Below, one piece after another: positions 42,595 to 51,989 of a stretch of 64,000 bases of DNA (position 1 is the stretch's first letter; every line of letters begins with the position of its first letter). Location of the stretch: positions 124,001 to 188,000 of the forward strand of contig JADJAK010000006.1 in NCBI GenBank assembly GCA_016704275.1, written 5' to 3'. The DNA comes from Gemmatimonadota bacterium. GTDB taxonomy: Bacteria; Gemmatimonadota; Gemmatimonadetes; Gemmatimonadales; GWC2-71-9. The notes under the pieces were generated by a model. That model was not told where the DNA came from. It did no database searches and saw only the letters and a program-made list of their open reading frames with translations. The position numbers and the translations under genes are program-made.

Positions 42595-44388
42595 CTACCG
42601 CCCGCCCCGCCAGTTCACCCCAACGTAGAGCGCTCGCCCCGCGACGATCTTCCCCGACGCATCGATCCATTCCGCCCCTGCAAGGTTGGTCGCGTCGAGC
42701 GTGATGCCGAACTGCGACCGCCGCCATTCGAGTCGTGCGTTGCCCGTGATGTAGCCATCCTCGGTGGCCCGGCGCGCACCGACCAGCGCGGCGGTGGCGC
42801 GGATCGACGCCGTCGGCGCGTAGCTGAGTTGTGCCGTGGCGCGCCGGGTGATCGGCCGCAGCGCGTATTTCCCGATCAATCCCGCGCCGGACGATCCATC
42901 GAAGGAGAGCGTGGCGCCGCTGAGCGACCCCGACCACCGGCTGGTCGACGGCAGCGTGAGCGTCGCCTCGACACCGCGATACTCGGCGTCGCCGACATTG
43001 GTCGCCACCCACTTGGTGCCCGCCGGCGCGTTGGCCGCCTTGACCCAGTCGATCGTGTTGCTCGCATTCCGCGCAAAGCCCGTCACGTCGAGCGCCAGTG
43101 TCCCCTCGCCGTGCAGCCGGACGCCGGCCTCACCACTCCAGAAACGTTCGGGGACGAGGTCGGCGGTGCCCTGGTTGGCCGGATCGACGTAGTAGCGGTC
43201 GGTCCAGGACGGCGCGCGGAAGCCGCGGCCCGCGCTGCCGTGCAGCGTGGCGCGTCCGTTCAACGGGAGTGCCAGTGCGACTGATGGCGAGACGAAGTCG
43301 CCGAAGGTCGAGGAGTGATCGCCACGCACGCCGAGCGTGATGGTCGCGGCGCGACCGGCATCGATGCCCATCTCGCCGAACGCCGCGGTGCGCGTCTCGG
43401 CGCGGTCGCCGAGTCGGGCACTCCGGAGCGAGGCGCGCATCCCTTCGATGCCGATGGCCAGTGCTGCGTTGCCGACGGAGGTGCGCCCGACCACTTCCGC
43501 CGAGGACTGCCAGTTGGTGTGGCGGTTCTCGTAGACTGAGGGGTTCTCCTTGATCAGCGTGAAGCGGTCGGTGTGGCGACGGGTGCCGATGGTCGTGGCC
43601 AGTGCCCAGCGGCCGACGGCGGCGGCCCAGCGCAGGTCGCCGGTGATCGTGCTGGTGGCCTCGGTGGAGTTGTACGGCGCGTAGAAGGTGTTGGCGCCGA
43701 AGTCGCGGATGCCGATGCCGAGGTTGGCGTCGAGGCGGCCGTTTGCCGACGGCGCGCTGAGCGCGATGCGCCCCTGACCGATCCGGTAGTCGGTGCCGAG
43801 GCGATAGCCGTCGCTCTGGTCGTAGTCGGCGCTGGTGGTGAGGGTCGCCGAGCCGAGACGGGCGCCGTTGATGGCGCCGCCGCCGAAGGTGCCGAAGGTG
43901 CCGGTGCTGGCGCGTGCTACTGTCGCGCTGGCCCCACGCCGGGTGATGATGTTGATCACGCCACCGACGGCGTCGGCGCCGTAGAGCGTGGAGGCGCTGC
44001 CGTGGAGGATCTCGATCCGCTCGATGCTGCCAAGCGGGACGGCGAGGTCGAGTGCGTAGTGCGAGGTCTGCACGTCGCTCATCCGGATGCCGTCGACCAG
44101 GACGAGCGTCTGGTCGGCGGTGCTGCCGCGGAGCGAGATGTCGGCCTGTGCAGCCGAGCGGCCGTAGACGTCGACGCCCATCTGGACGGCAAGTAATTCG
44201 GCGACGTTGCGGGCCGGTGAGCGGGCGATGTCGTCGCGGCTGATGACGGAGACGACGCGGGCCGGATCGGCCGTGCGGACGCGCGACGACACGACGATGG
44301 TGTCGAGGACGGCGGGGCGGGATTGGGCGGTGAGTGGAGTGCACGGCACGAGGGCCGCGAGGGCGGTCAGCAGGGGGAGTTTGTTCAT
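42595..44388 (-). CDS. TonB-dependent outer-membrane receptor (BtuB-like)
   Basis: 597 residues from the ATG at 44388; longer readings start within the divergent promoter region. The signal peptide ends PLTAQS. A TonB-box-like segment (DTIVVSSR) precedes the plug domain with VSVISRDDIARSP, ISLRGSTADQTLVLVDGIRM and GADAVGGVINIITRRG. The remainder is a 22-strand barrel-like sequence. Overall similarity is to BtuB-type receptors. No cobalamin riboswitch is seen upstream, so the substrate is open. It converges with malQ and diverges from the amidohydrolase. Confidence 0.9.
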   Translation of the reverse strand: MNKLPLLTALAALVPCTPLTAQSRPAVLDTIVVSSRVRTADPARVVSVISRDDIARSPARNVAELLAVQMGVDVYGRSAAQADISLRGSTADQTLVLVDGIRMSDVQTSHYALDLAVPLGSIERIEILHGSASTLYGADAVGGVINIITRRGASATVARASTGTFGTFGGGAINGARLGSATLTTSADYDQSDGYRLGTDYRIGQGRIALSAPSANGRLDANLGIGIRDFGANTFYAPYNSTEATSTITGDLRWAAAVGRWALATTIGTRRHTDRFTLIKENPSVYENRHTNWQSSAEVVGRTSVGNAALAIGIEGMRASLRSARLGDRAETRTAAFGEMGIDAGRAATITLGVRGDHSSTFGDFVSPSVALALPLNGRATLHGSAGRGFRAPSWTDRYYVDPANQGTADLVPERFWSGEAGVRLHGEGTLALDVTGFARNASNTIDWVKAANAPAGTKWVATNVGDAEYRGVEATLTLPSTSRWSGSLSGATLSFDGSSGAGLIGKYALRPITRRATAQLSYAPTASIRATAALVGARRATEDGYITGNARLEWRRSQFGITLDATNLAGAEWIDASGKIVAGRALYVGVNWRGGR

Positions 44389-44401
44389 GCCCGAAGCATA
44401 A

Positions 44402-44423
44402 ACGGGGGCCAGTTGCCCCCCGT
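44402..44423. promoter_or_regulatory. Hairpin in divergent promoter region
   Basis: ACGGGGGCC and GCCCCCCGT pair around the loop AGTT, just upstream of the TonB-receptor start on the minus strand. It could be a leader hairpin or operator. Function unknown. Confidence 0.4.
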
Positions 44424-44510
44424 GAAACAGCACTGCGTACCTCGGCGTACCTTCAAGGGCCGGCCGATCACCCGATGCATCGCACGGCGCCCCCTCCCGG
44501 AGACATCGTC

Positions 44511-46502
44511 ATGCCCGCTGTTCGGATCATCGTCATCGCGACGCTGCTCGCCGTGTCCAGCGCCTCACGCGCCACGCTGCACGGTCAGGCGCTCCCCGAC
44601 ACGACCGAGCAGGGGGAGTTCACGATCTACAACATCCAGCAGCGCGTGGGGACGGAGCGCTACAGCATCGTCCGCGAGGGCGACGTGGTGGTGCATCGGG
44701 CCACCTGGTCGTTCAAGTACCTCGGCGGCTCAGGCGAACTGGCGACGGAGCTTCGGACGACGCGCGCCGGGCAACCGATCGCCTTCCGAATGAAGGGTCC
44801 CACGTCGACGTGGACCCAGGCCGACATCGAAGTCGCCTTCGATGGCCCACGCTTCACGGCACGATCGGAGTCGACGCCCACGAGTGGCGTGACGCCCGCC
44901 GGCGCCTTCCCGACCGGGCACTATCCGCCGACGGCCGTCGCCCAGGCGCTCTTCCGGCATTGGCAGCGCCTCGGCCGGCCCGCGCGCATTCCACTGCTCC
45001 CCGCCGGCGAGGCCACCTTCGCGAAGACCGGCGTCGACACCGTGACGTCGGAGGGCCGGCGGGTCGTGCTCGATCGCTACCGGCTGACCGGGCTCATCTG
45101 GGGGCGGCAGTCCGTCTGGGTGGATGCCGCCCAGCGCGTGATTGCGGCAATCGGCGGGAACGCGGAGCTCGATCGGTCGGAGTACATCCGCACCGGCTAC
45201 GAGTCGGCGATGCCGCGCTTCGTGGCGGGCGCTGTGGCCGACGGGATGGCCGCGATCGAGGCGCTGAAGCCGAAGGTGGCGCCGACGCATACTGGTACCT
45301 TCGCGATTCGCGGTGCGCGGATTGTCGATGCGACGGGCGCGGCGCCTATCGCGAACGGCACCGTGGTGGTGGTGGACGGACGGATCGCGGCGGTCGGGCC
45401 GGCGGCGCAGGTCACGATTCCGCGTGGCGCGGCGATCATCGACGGCACTGGCAAGACCGTGCTGCCCGGGCTCTGGGACATGCACGTGCACTACGAACAG
45501 GTCGAGTGGCCGCTCGCGAGCCTGGCCGCGGGCGTGACCACGGTGCGGGACGCGGCCAACGAATGGGAGCTGATCACCGAACTGCGCGCGGCGCAGCGCG
45601 CGGGCCGGATCCTCTCGCCGACGATTCTCGCCGCCGGGGTCGTTGATGGCGGACCGGAGCCGCTCGGCGTCATCGTCGCGAACACCGACGCCGAGGCGCG
45701 CGCGGTGGTGCAGAAGTACCATGCGGCCGGCTTCGAGCAGATCAAGATCTACGGCTCGCTCCCGCCGGCGCTCGTGCCGGTCGTGACGGCGGAGGCGCAC
45801 CGGCTCGGCATCACGGTGACGGGGCACGTGCCGCGCGGGATGACGGCGCGGCAGTTCGTCGAGGCCGGGGCCGACCAGATCAACCACATGTCGTTCCAGT
45901 CGCTGCTGCGCGTGGGACGTGAGCCGGTGAATCTCGCGTCGGATTCGGCCAAGGCCGGGATCCAGTTCCTCCTCGCGCACCGCACCGTCCTCGATCCGAG
46001 CCTCTCGCGCGGCGAGGAGAGTGGGCACTGGCGGGGCCATTACGAGCTGGTCGAGCCGGGGGTGCTCCGGGTGCCGCTGGAGTTGCGGGTACCGCTGCAG
46101 AGCACCGGCATCGATAGCGCGCGCGCCGTGGCCGCGACGGCCTCGCAGATCCGGTCGGCGAACATCGTGAAGGGGCTGCGCGATGCCGGCGTGCCGATCG
46201 TCCTCGGCACCGATCTCACGGTGCCGGGCTTCAGCATCTACCGCGACATGGAGCTCGCGGTGCGCGGCGGCTTCACGCCAATGGAGGCGATCCAGGCCGC
46301 GACGATCGTGTCGGCGCGCGCGATGGGGAAGGAACGCGAGAGCGGCACGGTGGAGGTGGGGAAGCGCGCGGACCTGATCATTGTCGACGGCAATCCCGCG
46401 GAGCGGATCGAGGAGATCCGGAAGGTGGAGCGGGTCGTCATCGGAGGGCGGGTGTACCGGTCGGCGGAGCTGTGGGCGTTGGCTGGGTTTGTGGCGAAGT
46501 GA
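44511..46502 (+). CDS. Exported amidohydrolase-superfamily protein
   Basis: 663 residues from the ATG at 44511 (an in-frame ATG at 44475 is possible). A signal peptide covers about 1-28 (VRIIVIATLLAVSSASRA). Residues ~30-260 are a beta-rich domain of unknown family. The rest is an imidazolonepropionase/prolidase-like amidohydrolase: WDMHVHYEQ (first metal His pair), KIYGSLP, GHVPRGM, and GTDLTVPGF (final Asp), plus the composite-domain closing IIVDGNPAERIEEIR. It probably hydrolyses a cyclic amide or peptide outside the cytoplasm; substrate unknown. Confidence 0.87.
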   Translation: MPAVRIIVIATLLAVSSASRATLHGQALPDTTEQGEFTIYNIQQRVGTERYSIVREGDVVVHRATWSFKYLGGSGELATELRTTRAGQPIAFRMKGPTSTWTQADIEVAFDGPRFTARSESTPTSGVTPAGAFPTGHYPPTAVAQALFRHWQRLGRPARIPLLPAGEATFAKTGVDTVTSEGRRVVLDRYRLTGLIWGRQSVWVDAAQRVIAAIGGNAELDRSEYIRTGYESAMPRFVAGAVADGMAAIEALKPKVAPTHTGTFAIRGARIVDATGAAPIANGTVVVVDGRIAAVGPAAQVTIPRGAAIIDGTGKTVLPGLWDMHVHYEQVEWPLASLAAGVTTVRDAANEWELITELRAAQRAGRILSPTILAAGVVDGGPEPLGVIVANTDAEARAVVQKYHAAGFEQIKIYGSLPPALVPVVTAEAHRLGITVTGHVPRGMTARQFVEAGADQINHMSFQSLLRVGREPVNLASDSAKAGIQFLLAHRTVLDPSLSRGEESGHWRGHYELVEPGVLRVPLELRVPLQSTGIDSARAVAATASQIRSANIVKGLRDAGVPIVLGTDLTVPGFSIYRDMELAVRGGFTPMEAIQAATIVSARAMGKERESGTVEVGKRADLIIVDGNPAERIEEIRKVERVVIGGRVYRSAELWALAGFVAK

Positions 46503-46526
46503 TGGAGCGGCGCGTGTGGCCGCTGC

Positions 46527-47006
46527 TTACACGTACTTCCCCACGAACCACGCCAGCGGCGGCAGCACCACGCCCAGCACGATGAACACCACCGGCCCGT
46601 TCCCACGCTCTCGAATCAGGAACGCCTGCTCGGGATGCGACGGGTCGACGTAGGCGCGGACGTTGGCGTGCAGCGGGAATGGCGCGAGCACTTCTGCGGC
46701 ACTCTCCACCGACGCATAGCCGCGCCCGATAACGTTGGGATACAATCGGTCGCTCTCGTACTCGGTGCCGAGCACCTGGTAGCGAAAGCGCACTTCAGGG
46801 GAATGCGACGTGGTGCTGTTGCTGAAGCCCACTCGGCCGTCAGTGTCCGCGGTGGTACTGCTCACCACCTGCGAATGGATCACGGTGGCCTCGATCGGTC
46901 GGGCATCGGCCAGGTTTCGTCGCTGCTGGATGAATTGCGTGATCCCGACGTACAGGAGCATCACGCCGAAGCCGCCAAAGATCAGGAAGGTGATCCACTG
47001 TGCCAT
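46527..47006 (-). CDS. DUF3592 membrane protein
   Basis: 159 residues from the ATG at 47006. An N-terminal helix (about 3-24, ITFLIFGGFGVMLLYVGI) and a C-terminal helix (FIVLGVVLPPLAWFVG) flank a soluble domain with ARPIEATVIHSQV, VRFRYQVLGTEYESDRL and NVRAYVDPSHPEQAFL, the DUF3592 pattern. Function unknown. Its ATG overlaps the stop of the small gene upstream (TGATG). Confidence 0.83.
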   Translation of the reverse strand: MAQWITFLIFGGFGVMLLYVGITQFIQQRRNLADARPIEATVIHSQVVSSTTADTDGRVGFSNSTTSHSPEVRFRYQVLGTEYESDRLYPNVIGRGYASVESAAEVLAPFPLHANVRAYVDPSHPEQAFLIRERGNGPVVFIVLGVVLPPLAWFVGKYV

Positions 47007-47164
47007 CACTCGGGCTCCGGTCTGCCGGGTGAAACCAGCGTGCCCGCGCGCCACTGCCGCTGCACCTCGGGGAGTGCGTTCCGGAACCACGCCGACGAGG
47101 AGAGTCGCTCGCTGCTCTCTTCTTCGGCGACGCGGACCGTCGCCGAGTAGTAGAAGGAGGTCAT
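47006..47164 (-). CDS. Small protein of unknown function, 52 residues
   Basis: Starts MTSFYYSATVRVAEEESSER and ends LVSPGRPEPE. It sits between two minus-strand genes and its stop overlaps the DUF3592 start by one base, which argues for real coupled translation. A longer reading from a TTG at 47197 would overlap the upstream gene. No domain recognised. Confidence 0.5.
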   Translation of the reverse strand: MTSFYYSATVRVAEEESSERLSSSAWFRNALPEVQRQWRAGTLVSPGRPEPE

Positions 47165-47186
47165 GCCGCGGTCGGGCGTGCGCCTT

Positions 47187-48146
47187 CTACTCGGCAATCA
47201 ATCCCAGCAGCCACTCGCCCGGCGTGAGTGCGAGCGCCATCAGGCGCGTGCTGCGGCGGCCCTCGTCCTCAAGTGAGGCGACCGCCTGCGCCAGGCGGTG
47301 GCGCGGCGTGACCGCGGGCCATGGCGCCATGGTGCCGTCGGGGCGCTGCTGCGCCTCGAGCGCCGCGTAGATCGGCTCCCAGAGCGGCGCGTTCTCGCCC
47401 ACGAGTCGCGTCGCTTCGGCGCGCAGTGCCGCGCGTTCCGGTTGATCGCGATTGCGAACCCGGCGCAGCATGTAGACGACGAAGCCCGCCGTCCCCGGGA
47501 CGCGCTGCTCCACGGCACGCAGTCGCTCGACGGCCGGCGCCACCCGCCATCTCGGCGTGCTCCGCTGCAGCACCAACTCATACGCCTGCGCCGCCATCTC
47601 GGCGAAGTGTTCGTCGCGATTGGTCGCGGCGTACTCGTCGTGCTGCGGCAGTGGCGTGGCGCGCAGCAGCCGTCCGACGGCATCGGCGTGATAGGCGCGG
47701 AGCAGGTGCGCGCGCTCGTGGATCTCGACTGACTCACCGGCGAGCGCACCGCGCGGCGCCATCGGCCGCGAGAGCGAACCGGCGAGGATGCCGATGGTCG
47801 AGGTCTGGGTCCACGCCACGCCGGCGGGTCCGCCGAGGTCGTGGAGGATCAGCGTGCCGTGATGGCCATCGGGAAGGAGGCGATCGACGAGTGGGCGGCG
47901 CACTGCCTGGTAACGACGCAGGTCGGCTGCGGCGCTGTCGGAAGCGGTCCGGACGACGGCCGAGGTGCGGTAGAGGGCGAGGACTTCGCGTTCCTGACGG
48001 CCCGCCAGATACCAGAGGTAGCCCGCGATGCCGACGTTGTAGCAGAGCAGCATCAGCACGAAGCGTGACAACAGGCTGCGCACGATCCCCCGACGCGGTG
48101 CGTCGACAACGAGTGCCGTGGCTGGAGATGTTGCGCTCTGTGACAC
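47187..48146 (-). CDS. Membrane-anchored protein with HExxH motif, putative metallopeptidase
   Basis: 319 residues. One membrane helix (about 25-48). The periplasmic part contains VEIHERAHLLRAY with HERAH at 143-147, a zincin-type HExxH, and about 35 residues later NRDEHFAEMAAQAYE with Glu183 placed as a third zinc ligand, as in gluzincin-like enzymes. The remainder is helical. I do not recognise the exact family, so protease activity is an inference. It is first in a three-gene minus-strand operon and diverges from the GH95-type gene. Confidence 0.65.
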   Translation of the reverse strand: MSQSATSPATALVVDAPRRGIVRSLLSRFVLMLLCYNVGIAGYLWYLAGRQEREVLALYRTSAVVRTASDSAAADLRRYQAVRRPLVDRLLPDGHHGTLILHDLGGPAGVAWTQTSTIGILAGSLSRPMAPRGALAGESVEIHERAHLLRAYHADAVGRLLRATPLPQHDEYAATNRDEHFAEMAAQAYELVLQRSTPRWRVAPAVERLRAVEQRVPGTAGFVVYMLRRVRNRDQPERAALRAEATRLVGENAPLWEPIYAALEAQQRPDGTMAPWPAVTPRHRLAQAVASLEDEGRRSTRLMALALTPGEWLLGLIAE

Positions 48147-48213
48147 TCGGGGTATCCTCCGTCTGTCGAAGGGTGCCTCAGGATCGAGACCGGGTCAAGG
48201 AGTATCGCACCAG

Positions 48214-50937
48214 ATGAAGCGATTCGTACACTACATGATGCCCATCGTGCTGCTGACGGCGCTCCCGCCGCTGGCCGCACAGGACCCCCGGTCGACGCTG
48301 CGGCTTGCCGCGCCAATCACCCGCTGGGACGAGGCGGTCCCGATCGGGAATGGCCTCCTCGGCGGCCTGCTCTGGGGCGAGGCAAGCACCCTCAAGCTCT
48401 CGCTCGACCGGGGCGACCTCTGGGACGAGCGGCTTCCCGAGATCTTCAAGGACCCCGAATGGACCTGGCCCGCCATGCAGAAGCTGGTGCAGGCCGGGAA
48501 CATGAAGCGCTTCCACGAACTCTTCGACGAGCCATACGATCGGATCCCGTATCCGACGAAGCTCCCCGGCGGCCGGCTGGTGATCGAGCGCGCCTCGAGG
48601 GAACCGGTTCGCGAGTTCGCGCTCAACATGGCGGCGGGTGAGGCAGTTGCCCGCTATGGTGCCGATTCGGTCGAGGCGGTGGCGCTCGCGCACCGGAAGG
48701 TGCTGCTGCTGCGCATCCCCGGCCGAGTCACCGTCCGCTTCGAGCCGTCGGCCGGCGTCACCAAGCTCGGCTACGCCCCGGCCACCGTCACCGCCAACTC
48801 GTACCTGCAGCAGGGCGCGCTCGGCTTCTCGTATGCGGGGGTCGTTCGCCAGAAGGAGTTGGGCGATGTGACACTGCTCGCGGTGACGATCGCCACGAGC
48901 ACCGAAGGGGCCGACCCGGTGGCGATCGGGGCGGCGCGCGCCGAACTCGCGCTGCGCGAGGGTTGGCACACGGCGGTGACGATCCACCGCGCGTGGTGGA
49001 AGCGGCACTGGGCGATCAGCGGCGTGACCATCCCGGACGCCGCACTGCAGCAGCACTATGACCTGGTGCAGTACTTCTACGGCGCGGCCGGGCGCCGTGG
49101 TGCGCCGCCGATTCCGCTGCAAGGGGTCTGGACCGCCGACGAGGGTGGCCTGCCGCCGTGGAAGGGCGACCTCCACAACGACCTCAACACGCAGATGACC
49201 TACCTGGCCGCGCACACCGCCGGGATGGACGACGCGATGCTCGGCTGGCTCGACTATCTCGACTCGCGGCTGCCGGAGTTTCGGAAGTTCGCGCACGACT
49301 TCTACGGCGTGCACGGCGCCGTGATCCCCGGCGTGATGACGCTCGCAGGCAAGCCGATGGGCGGTTGGGGGATGTATTCGCTCTCGCCGACCAACGGCGC
49401 GTGGGTGGCGCAGTCCTACTATCTGCAGTGGCGCAGCACCCGCGACCGGCTCTTCCTGCGGCGGCGCGCGTATCCGTTCGTCAAGGAGATCGGCACCGCA
49501 CTCAGCGAGCTGCTGGTGCCGGGCAAGGACGGGCTGCTGCGGCTGCCGCTCTCGTCGAGCCCGGAGATCCACGACAACTCGATCCGCGCCTTCCTCAAGC
49601 CGAACTCGAGCTACGACCAGGCGTTGCTGCGCTGGACCTTCGGCGCGCTCGCCGAGATGGCCGCGGCGCAGAGCCTCACGGCCGACGCGGCGAAGTGGAA
49701 TGCAGTGCTCGCGCGACTCGGACCGATGGTGCCGAAGGGGACGACCGGGTCGCTGCCGTTCTCGGCCGGCGAGGAGTACACCGCCTCGCACCGTCACTTC
49801 TCGCACGCGATGTCGATCCATCCGCTCGGCCTGCTCGACGCACGCGGCCCCGATTCGATGATCGTGCGGCACACGGTCGACACGATCGCGAAGTACGGCA
49901 CGTCGCAGTGGACCGGCTACTCGTTCAGCTGGTTCGCGGCGATGCTCGCGCGCACCAATCGTGGCGACGAGGCGCTGCGCTACCTGAGCGACTACCTGGC
50001 GTTCACGCTGCGGAACGGCTTCCATGCCAACGGCGACCAGTCGGGGCGCGGCCTCTCGTCGATGACGTACCGGCCGTTCACGCTGGAAGGGAACTTCCTG
50101 ATGATGCAGGCGGTGCACGAGATGCTGCTCCGGAGCGACGGCACCACCATGACGATCTTCCCGGCGACGCCGACGAGCTGGAAGGACGCCTCGTTCCGGC
50201 AGCTGCGTGCCGATGGCGGCTGGCGGGTGAGCGCGTGGCGCAGCAATGGCGTGGTCGATTCGGTGAAGATCGTGGCACCCGCCGGTGGCGGGTTGCTGAC
50301 GCTCGCGAATCCGTTCGGCGATGCGCCCGTCACGTGGAATCGGCAGGGCATGGTGCGGCAGGGAGAGAATTGGGTGGTGCGGGTGGGGCCGGGGGCGTCG
50401 TGCAGGGGCGGCGGTCGTAGGGGCGAGGCGGGGCGGGGGCGCGGGGGCGACGCGCAGCGGCGGAGTCGCAGGCGTCGCCCATCCGAGCGGGGCGAGGGAC
50501 CGCGTAGTTGGGATCACGGCGGGCCCCTGGCGCTGGGGGCGGGGCGGCACGGCCGGGCGGGGCTCCGCGGGTTCTCGTCGAGCCCTCTCCTCCGCCGGAT
50601 GTGCCGACTTGCGGCGCCCCCGGCATGCTGTATAGGGGCGCCGCGGCGAGACGCTTGGAACACGCGAGCCAGGAGCCCCCAGCCCGGCCCCGCCGGCATG
50701 CAATCCACCGTCGACTCCACGCCGGCTGCGCCGGCCGCGCCAGGGACTGGCGGCTGGGGGCATCTTCGTGTGGCCCGCAGCCTGACGGCCGCGGCTGAGG
50801 GCATCGCGGCACGAACAGGTTGCCCCATCCCCCGGCGCGGCCGATATTCCAGCGTCCCCACCAACACGCCCGTGCTCCATTCCCCCCTGGAGTTCCGTCA
50901 TGCCCGCTCGTTCCGAGCCGCATCCGTCACGTCGTGA
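48214..50937 (+). CDS. GH95-like glycoside hydrolase (alpha-L-fucosidase family), C-terminus extended into repeats
   Basis: 907 residues as open frame from the ATG at 48214. A signal peptide ends LPPLAAQ. The family outline is clear: AVPIGNGLLGGLLWGEAS at the start, PIPLQGVWTADEGGLPPW, LHNDLNTQMTYLAAH in the barrel, and HRHFSHAMSIHPLGLLD. Normal family ends correspond to about 50400 (GENWVVRVGPG). After that the frame reads ~180 low-complexity Gly/Arg/Ala residues through a repeat-rich segment and overlaps the next gene by 38 bases. The original stop was probably lost. Substrate likely a terminal fucoside or related sugar; unproven. Confidence 0.85.
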   Translation: MKRFVHYMMPIVLLTALPPLAAQDPRSTLRLAAPITRWDEAVPIGNGLLGGLLWGEASTLKLSLDRGDLWDERLPEIFKDPEWTWPAMQKLVQAGNMKRFHELFDEPYDRIPYPTKLPGGRLVIERASREPVREFALNMAAGEAVARYGADSVEAVALAHRKVLLLRIPGRVTVRFEPSAGVTKLGYAPATVTANSYLQQGALGFSYAGVVRQKELGDVTLLAVTIATSTEGADPVAIGAARAELALREGWHTAVTIHRAWWKRHWAISGVTIPDAALQQHYDLVQYFYGAAGRRGAPPIPLQGVWTADEGGLPPWKGDLHNDLNTQMTYLAAHTAGMDDAMLGWLDYLDSRLPEFRKFAHDFYGVHGAVIPGVMTLAGKPMGGWGMYSLSPTNGAWVAQSYYLQWRSTRDRLFLRRRAYPFVKEIGTALSELLVPGKDGLLRLPLSSSPEIHDNSIRAFLKPNSSYDQALLRWTFGALAEMAAAQSLTADAAKWNAVLARLGPMVPKGTTGSLPFSAGEEYTASHRHFSHAMSIHPLGLLDARGPDSMIVRHTVDTIAKYGTSQWTGYSFSWFAAMLARTNRGDEALRYLSDYLAFTLRNGFHANGDQSGRGLSSMTYRPFTLEGNFLMMQAVHEMLLRSDGTTMTIFPATPTSWKDASFRQLRADGGWRVSAWRSNGVVDSVKIVAPAGGGLLTLANPFGDAPVTWNRQGMVRQGENWVVRVGPGASCRGGGRRGEAGRGRGGDAQRRSRRRRPSERGEGPRSWDHGGPLALGAGRHGRAGLRGFSSSPLLRRMCRLAAPPACCIGAPRRDAWNTRARSPQPGPAGMQSTVDSTPAAPAAPGTGGWGHLRVARSLTAAAEGIAARTGCPIPRRGRYSSVPTNTPVLHSPLEFRHARSFRAASVTS
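50400..50860. repeat. GC-rich repeat segment between GH95-type and NHL genes
   Basis: Very G-rich start (50400-50460), then fragments similar to other repeat cores (CGAGCGGGGCGAGGGACC near 50484) and inverted pairs such as GAGCCCCCAGCC (50669) with GGCGGCTGGGGGC (50749). It has the composition of intergenic repeats although it is formally an open extension of the upstream gene. Confidence 0.6.
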
Positions 50938-51979
50938 CTTTCTCGCGTCGGCGGCCAGTGCCGCCGCCTTCGCCGCGCTTCCTGTGCCGCTGCGTGCCCG
51001 CGAGCCTGGCGAACTGCCGATCCTCGGGATCGGCGACTATCGCTACACGATGGATCATGCCTGGGCCAAGCTCCCGAAGGGGAAGGGGTTCGGCTACACG
51101 CACGGGATCGTCGAGGACAAACAGGGGCGCTTCTACATCGCCAACCAGAGCCGCGACGCGATCGTCGTGGTCGACGCTCAGGGGAACTACCTCTCCTCGT
51201 GGGGGCAGGCGTACGCCAAGGGGGCGCACGGACTGAGGATCTCGGAGGAGGAGGGCACCGAATATCTCTACCTCGCCAACACCGGGCTCGCGCAGGTCGT
51301 GAAGACCACGCTCGACGGCGACGTCGTCTGGCAGGCGGGGCGGCCCTACCTGGCCGGCGTCTATTCGCAGGACCGCGGTTATTCGCCGACTGAAACGGTG
51401 GTCGGGCCGAACGGGATGCTTTATGTGGCCGACGGCTACGGCCAGTCGTGGATTCACATCTACGATGCCAAGGATGGGAAGTACATCGACTCATTCGGTG
51501 GCCGTGGTACTGCACCCGAGAATCTCCGTCAGCCGCACGGCATCTCGATCGACACGCGTTCCGGCACGCCGCGCCTGCAGGTCTCCGACCGCGGCAACAT
51601 CCGCATCGTCAACTTCACGCTCGAGGGGAAGTACCTCGGCGAAGTGATCACCAAGACCGACCTTCGCTTCCCGTGCACGTCGTTCCATCGCGGCGACCTG
51701 CTCTACGTCCCCGACCTCTACGCGCGCGTCTCGATCTTCGACAAGGAGAACAAGAAGGTCGCCGACCTGGGCGACTATCTCGACGGGCAGCCGTTCGGCG
51801 GCGAAGCAGAGTTCGGGACGAAGTACCCGGACCTCAAGGGCTACCCCAATGTGCCGCACGAGAAGCGGCGGCAGGGTCGCTTCATCTCGCCGCATTCGCT
51901 CTGGGTCGACAAAGTCGGCAACATCTATGTCGTCGAATGGATCAACGATGGTCGAGTGACCAAGCTGACGAAGATCTGA
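50900..51979 (+). CDS. Tat-exported NHL/6-bladed beta-propeller protein
   Basis: 359 residues. The N-terminus contains SRRDFLASAASAAAFAALP, a Tat signal. The mature protein has NHL-type blades: YTHGIVEDKQGRFYIANQ, TETVVGPNGMLYVADGYG, LRQPHGISIDTRSG and SPHSLWVDKVGNIYVVEW. It resembles exported peptidylglycine-monooxygenase-like NHL proteins without the copper domains. It heads a run of four exported or membrane genes with cytochrome and DUF1501 proteins and probably shares their role in electron transfer or polymer handling. Role unproven. Confidence 0.85.
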   Translation: MPARSEPHPSRRDFLASAASAAAFAALPVPLRAREPGELPILGIGDYRYTMDHAWAKLPKGKGFGYTHGIVEDKQGRFYIANQSRDAIVVVDAQGNYLSSWGQAYAKGAHGLRISEEEGTEYLYLANTGLAQVVKTTLDGDVVWQAGRPYLAGVYSQDRGYSPTETVVGPNGMLYVADGYGQSWIHIYDAKDGKYIDSFGGRGTAPENLRQPHGISIDTRSGTPRLQVSDRGNIRIVNFTLEGKYLGEVITKTDLRFPCTSFHRGDLLYVPDLYARVSIFDKENKKVADLGDYLDGQPFGGEAEFGTKYPDLKGYPNVPHEKRRQGRFISPHSLWVDKVGNIYVVEWINDGRVTKLTKI

Positions 51980-51989
51980 CGCGGCGCTG

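Noticed and set aside
44389..44510. Cobalamin riboswitch upstream of the BtuB-like receptor
   Set aside because: No B12-box-like GCCACTG element is present; only a short GC-rich hairpin is seen.
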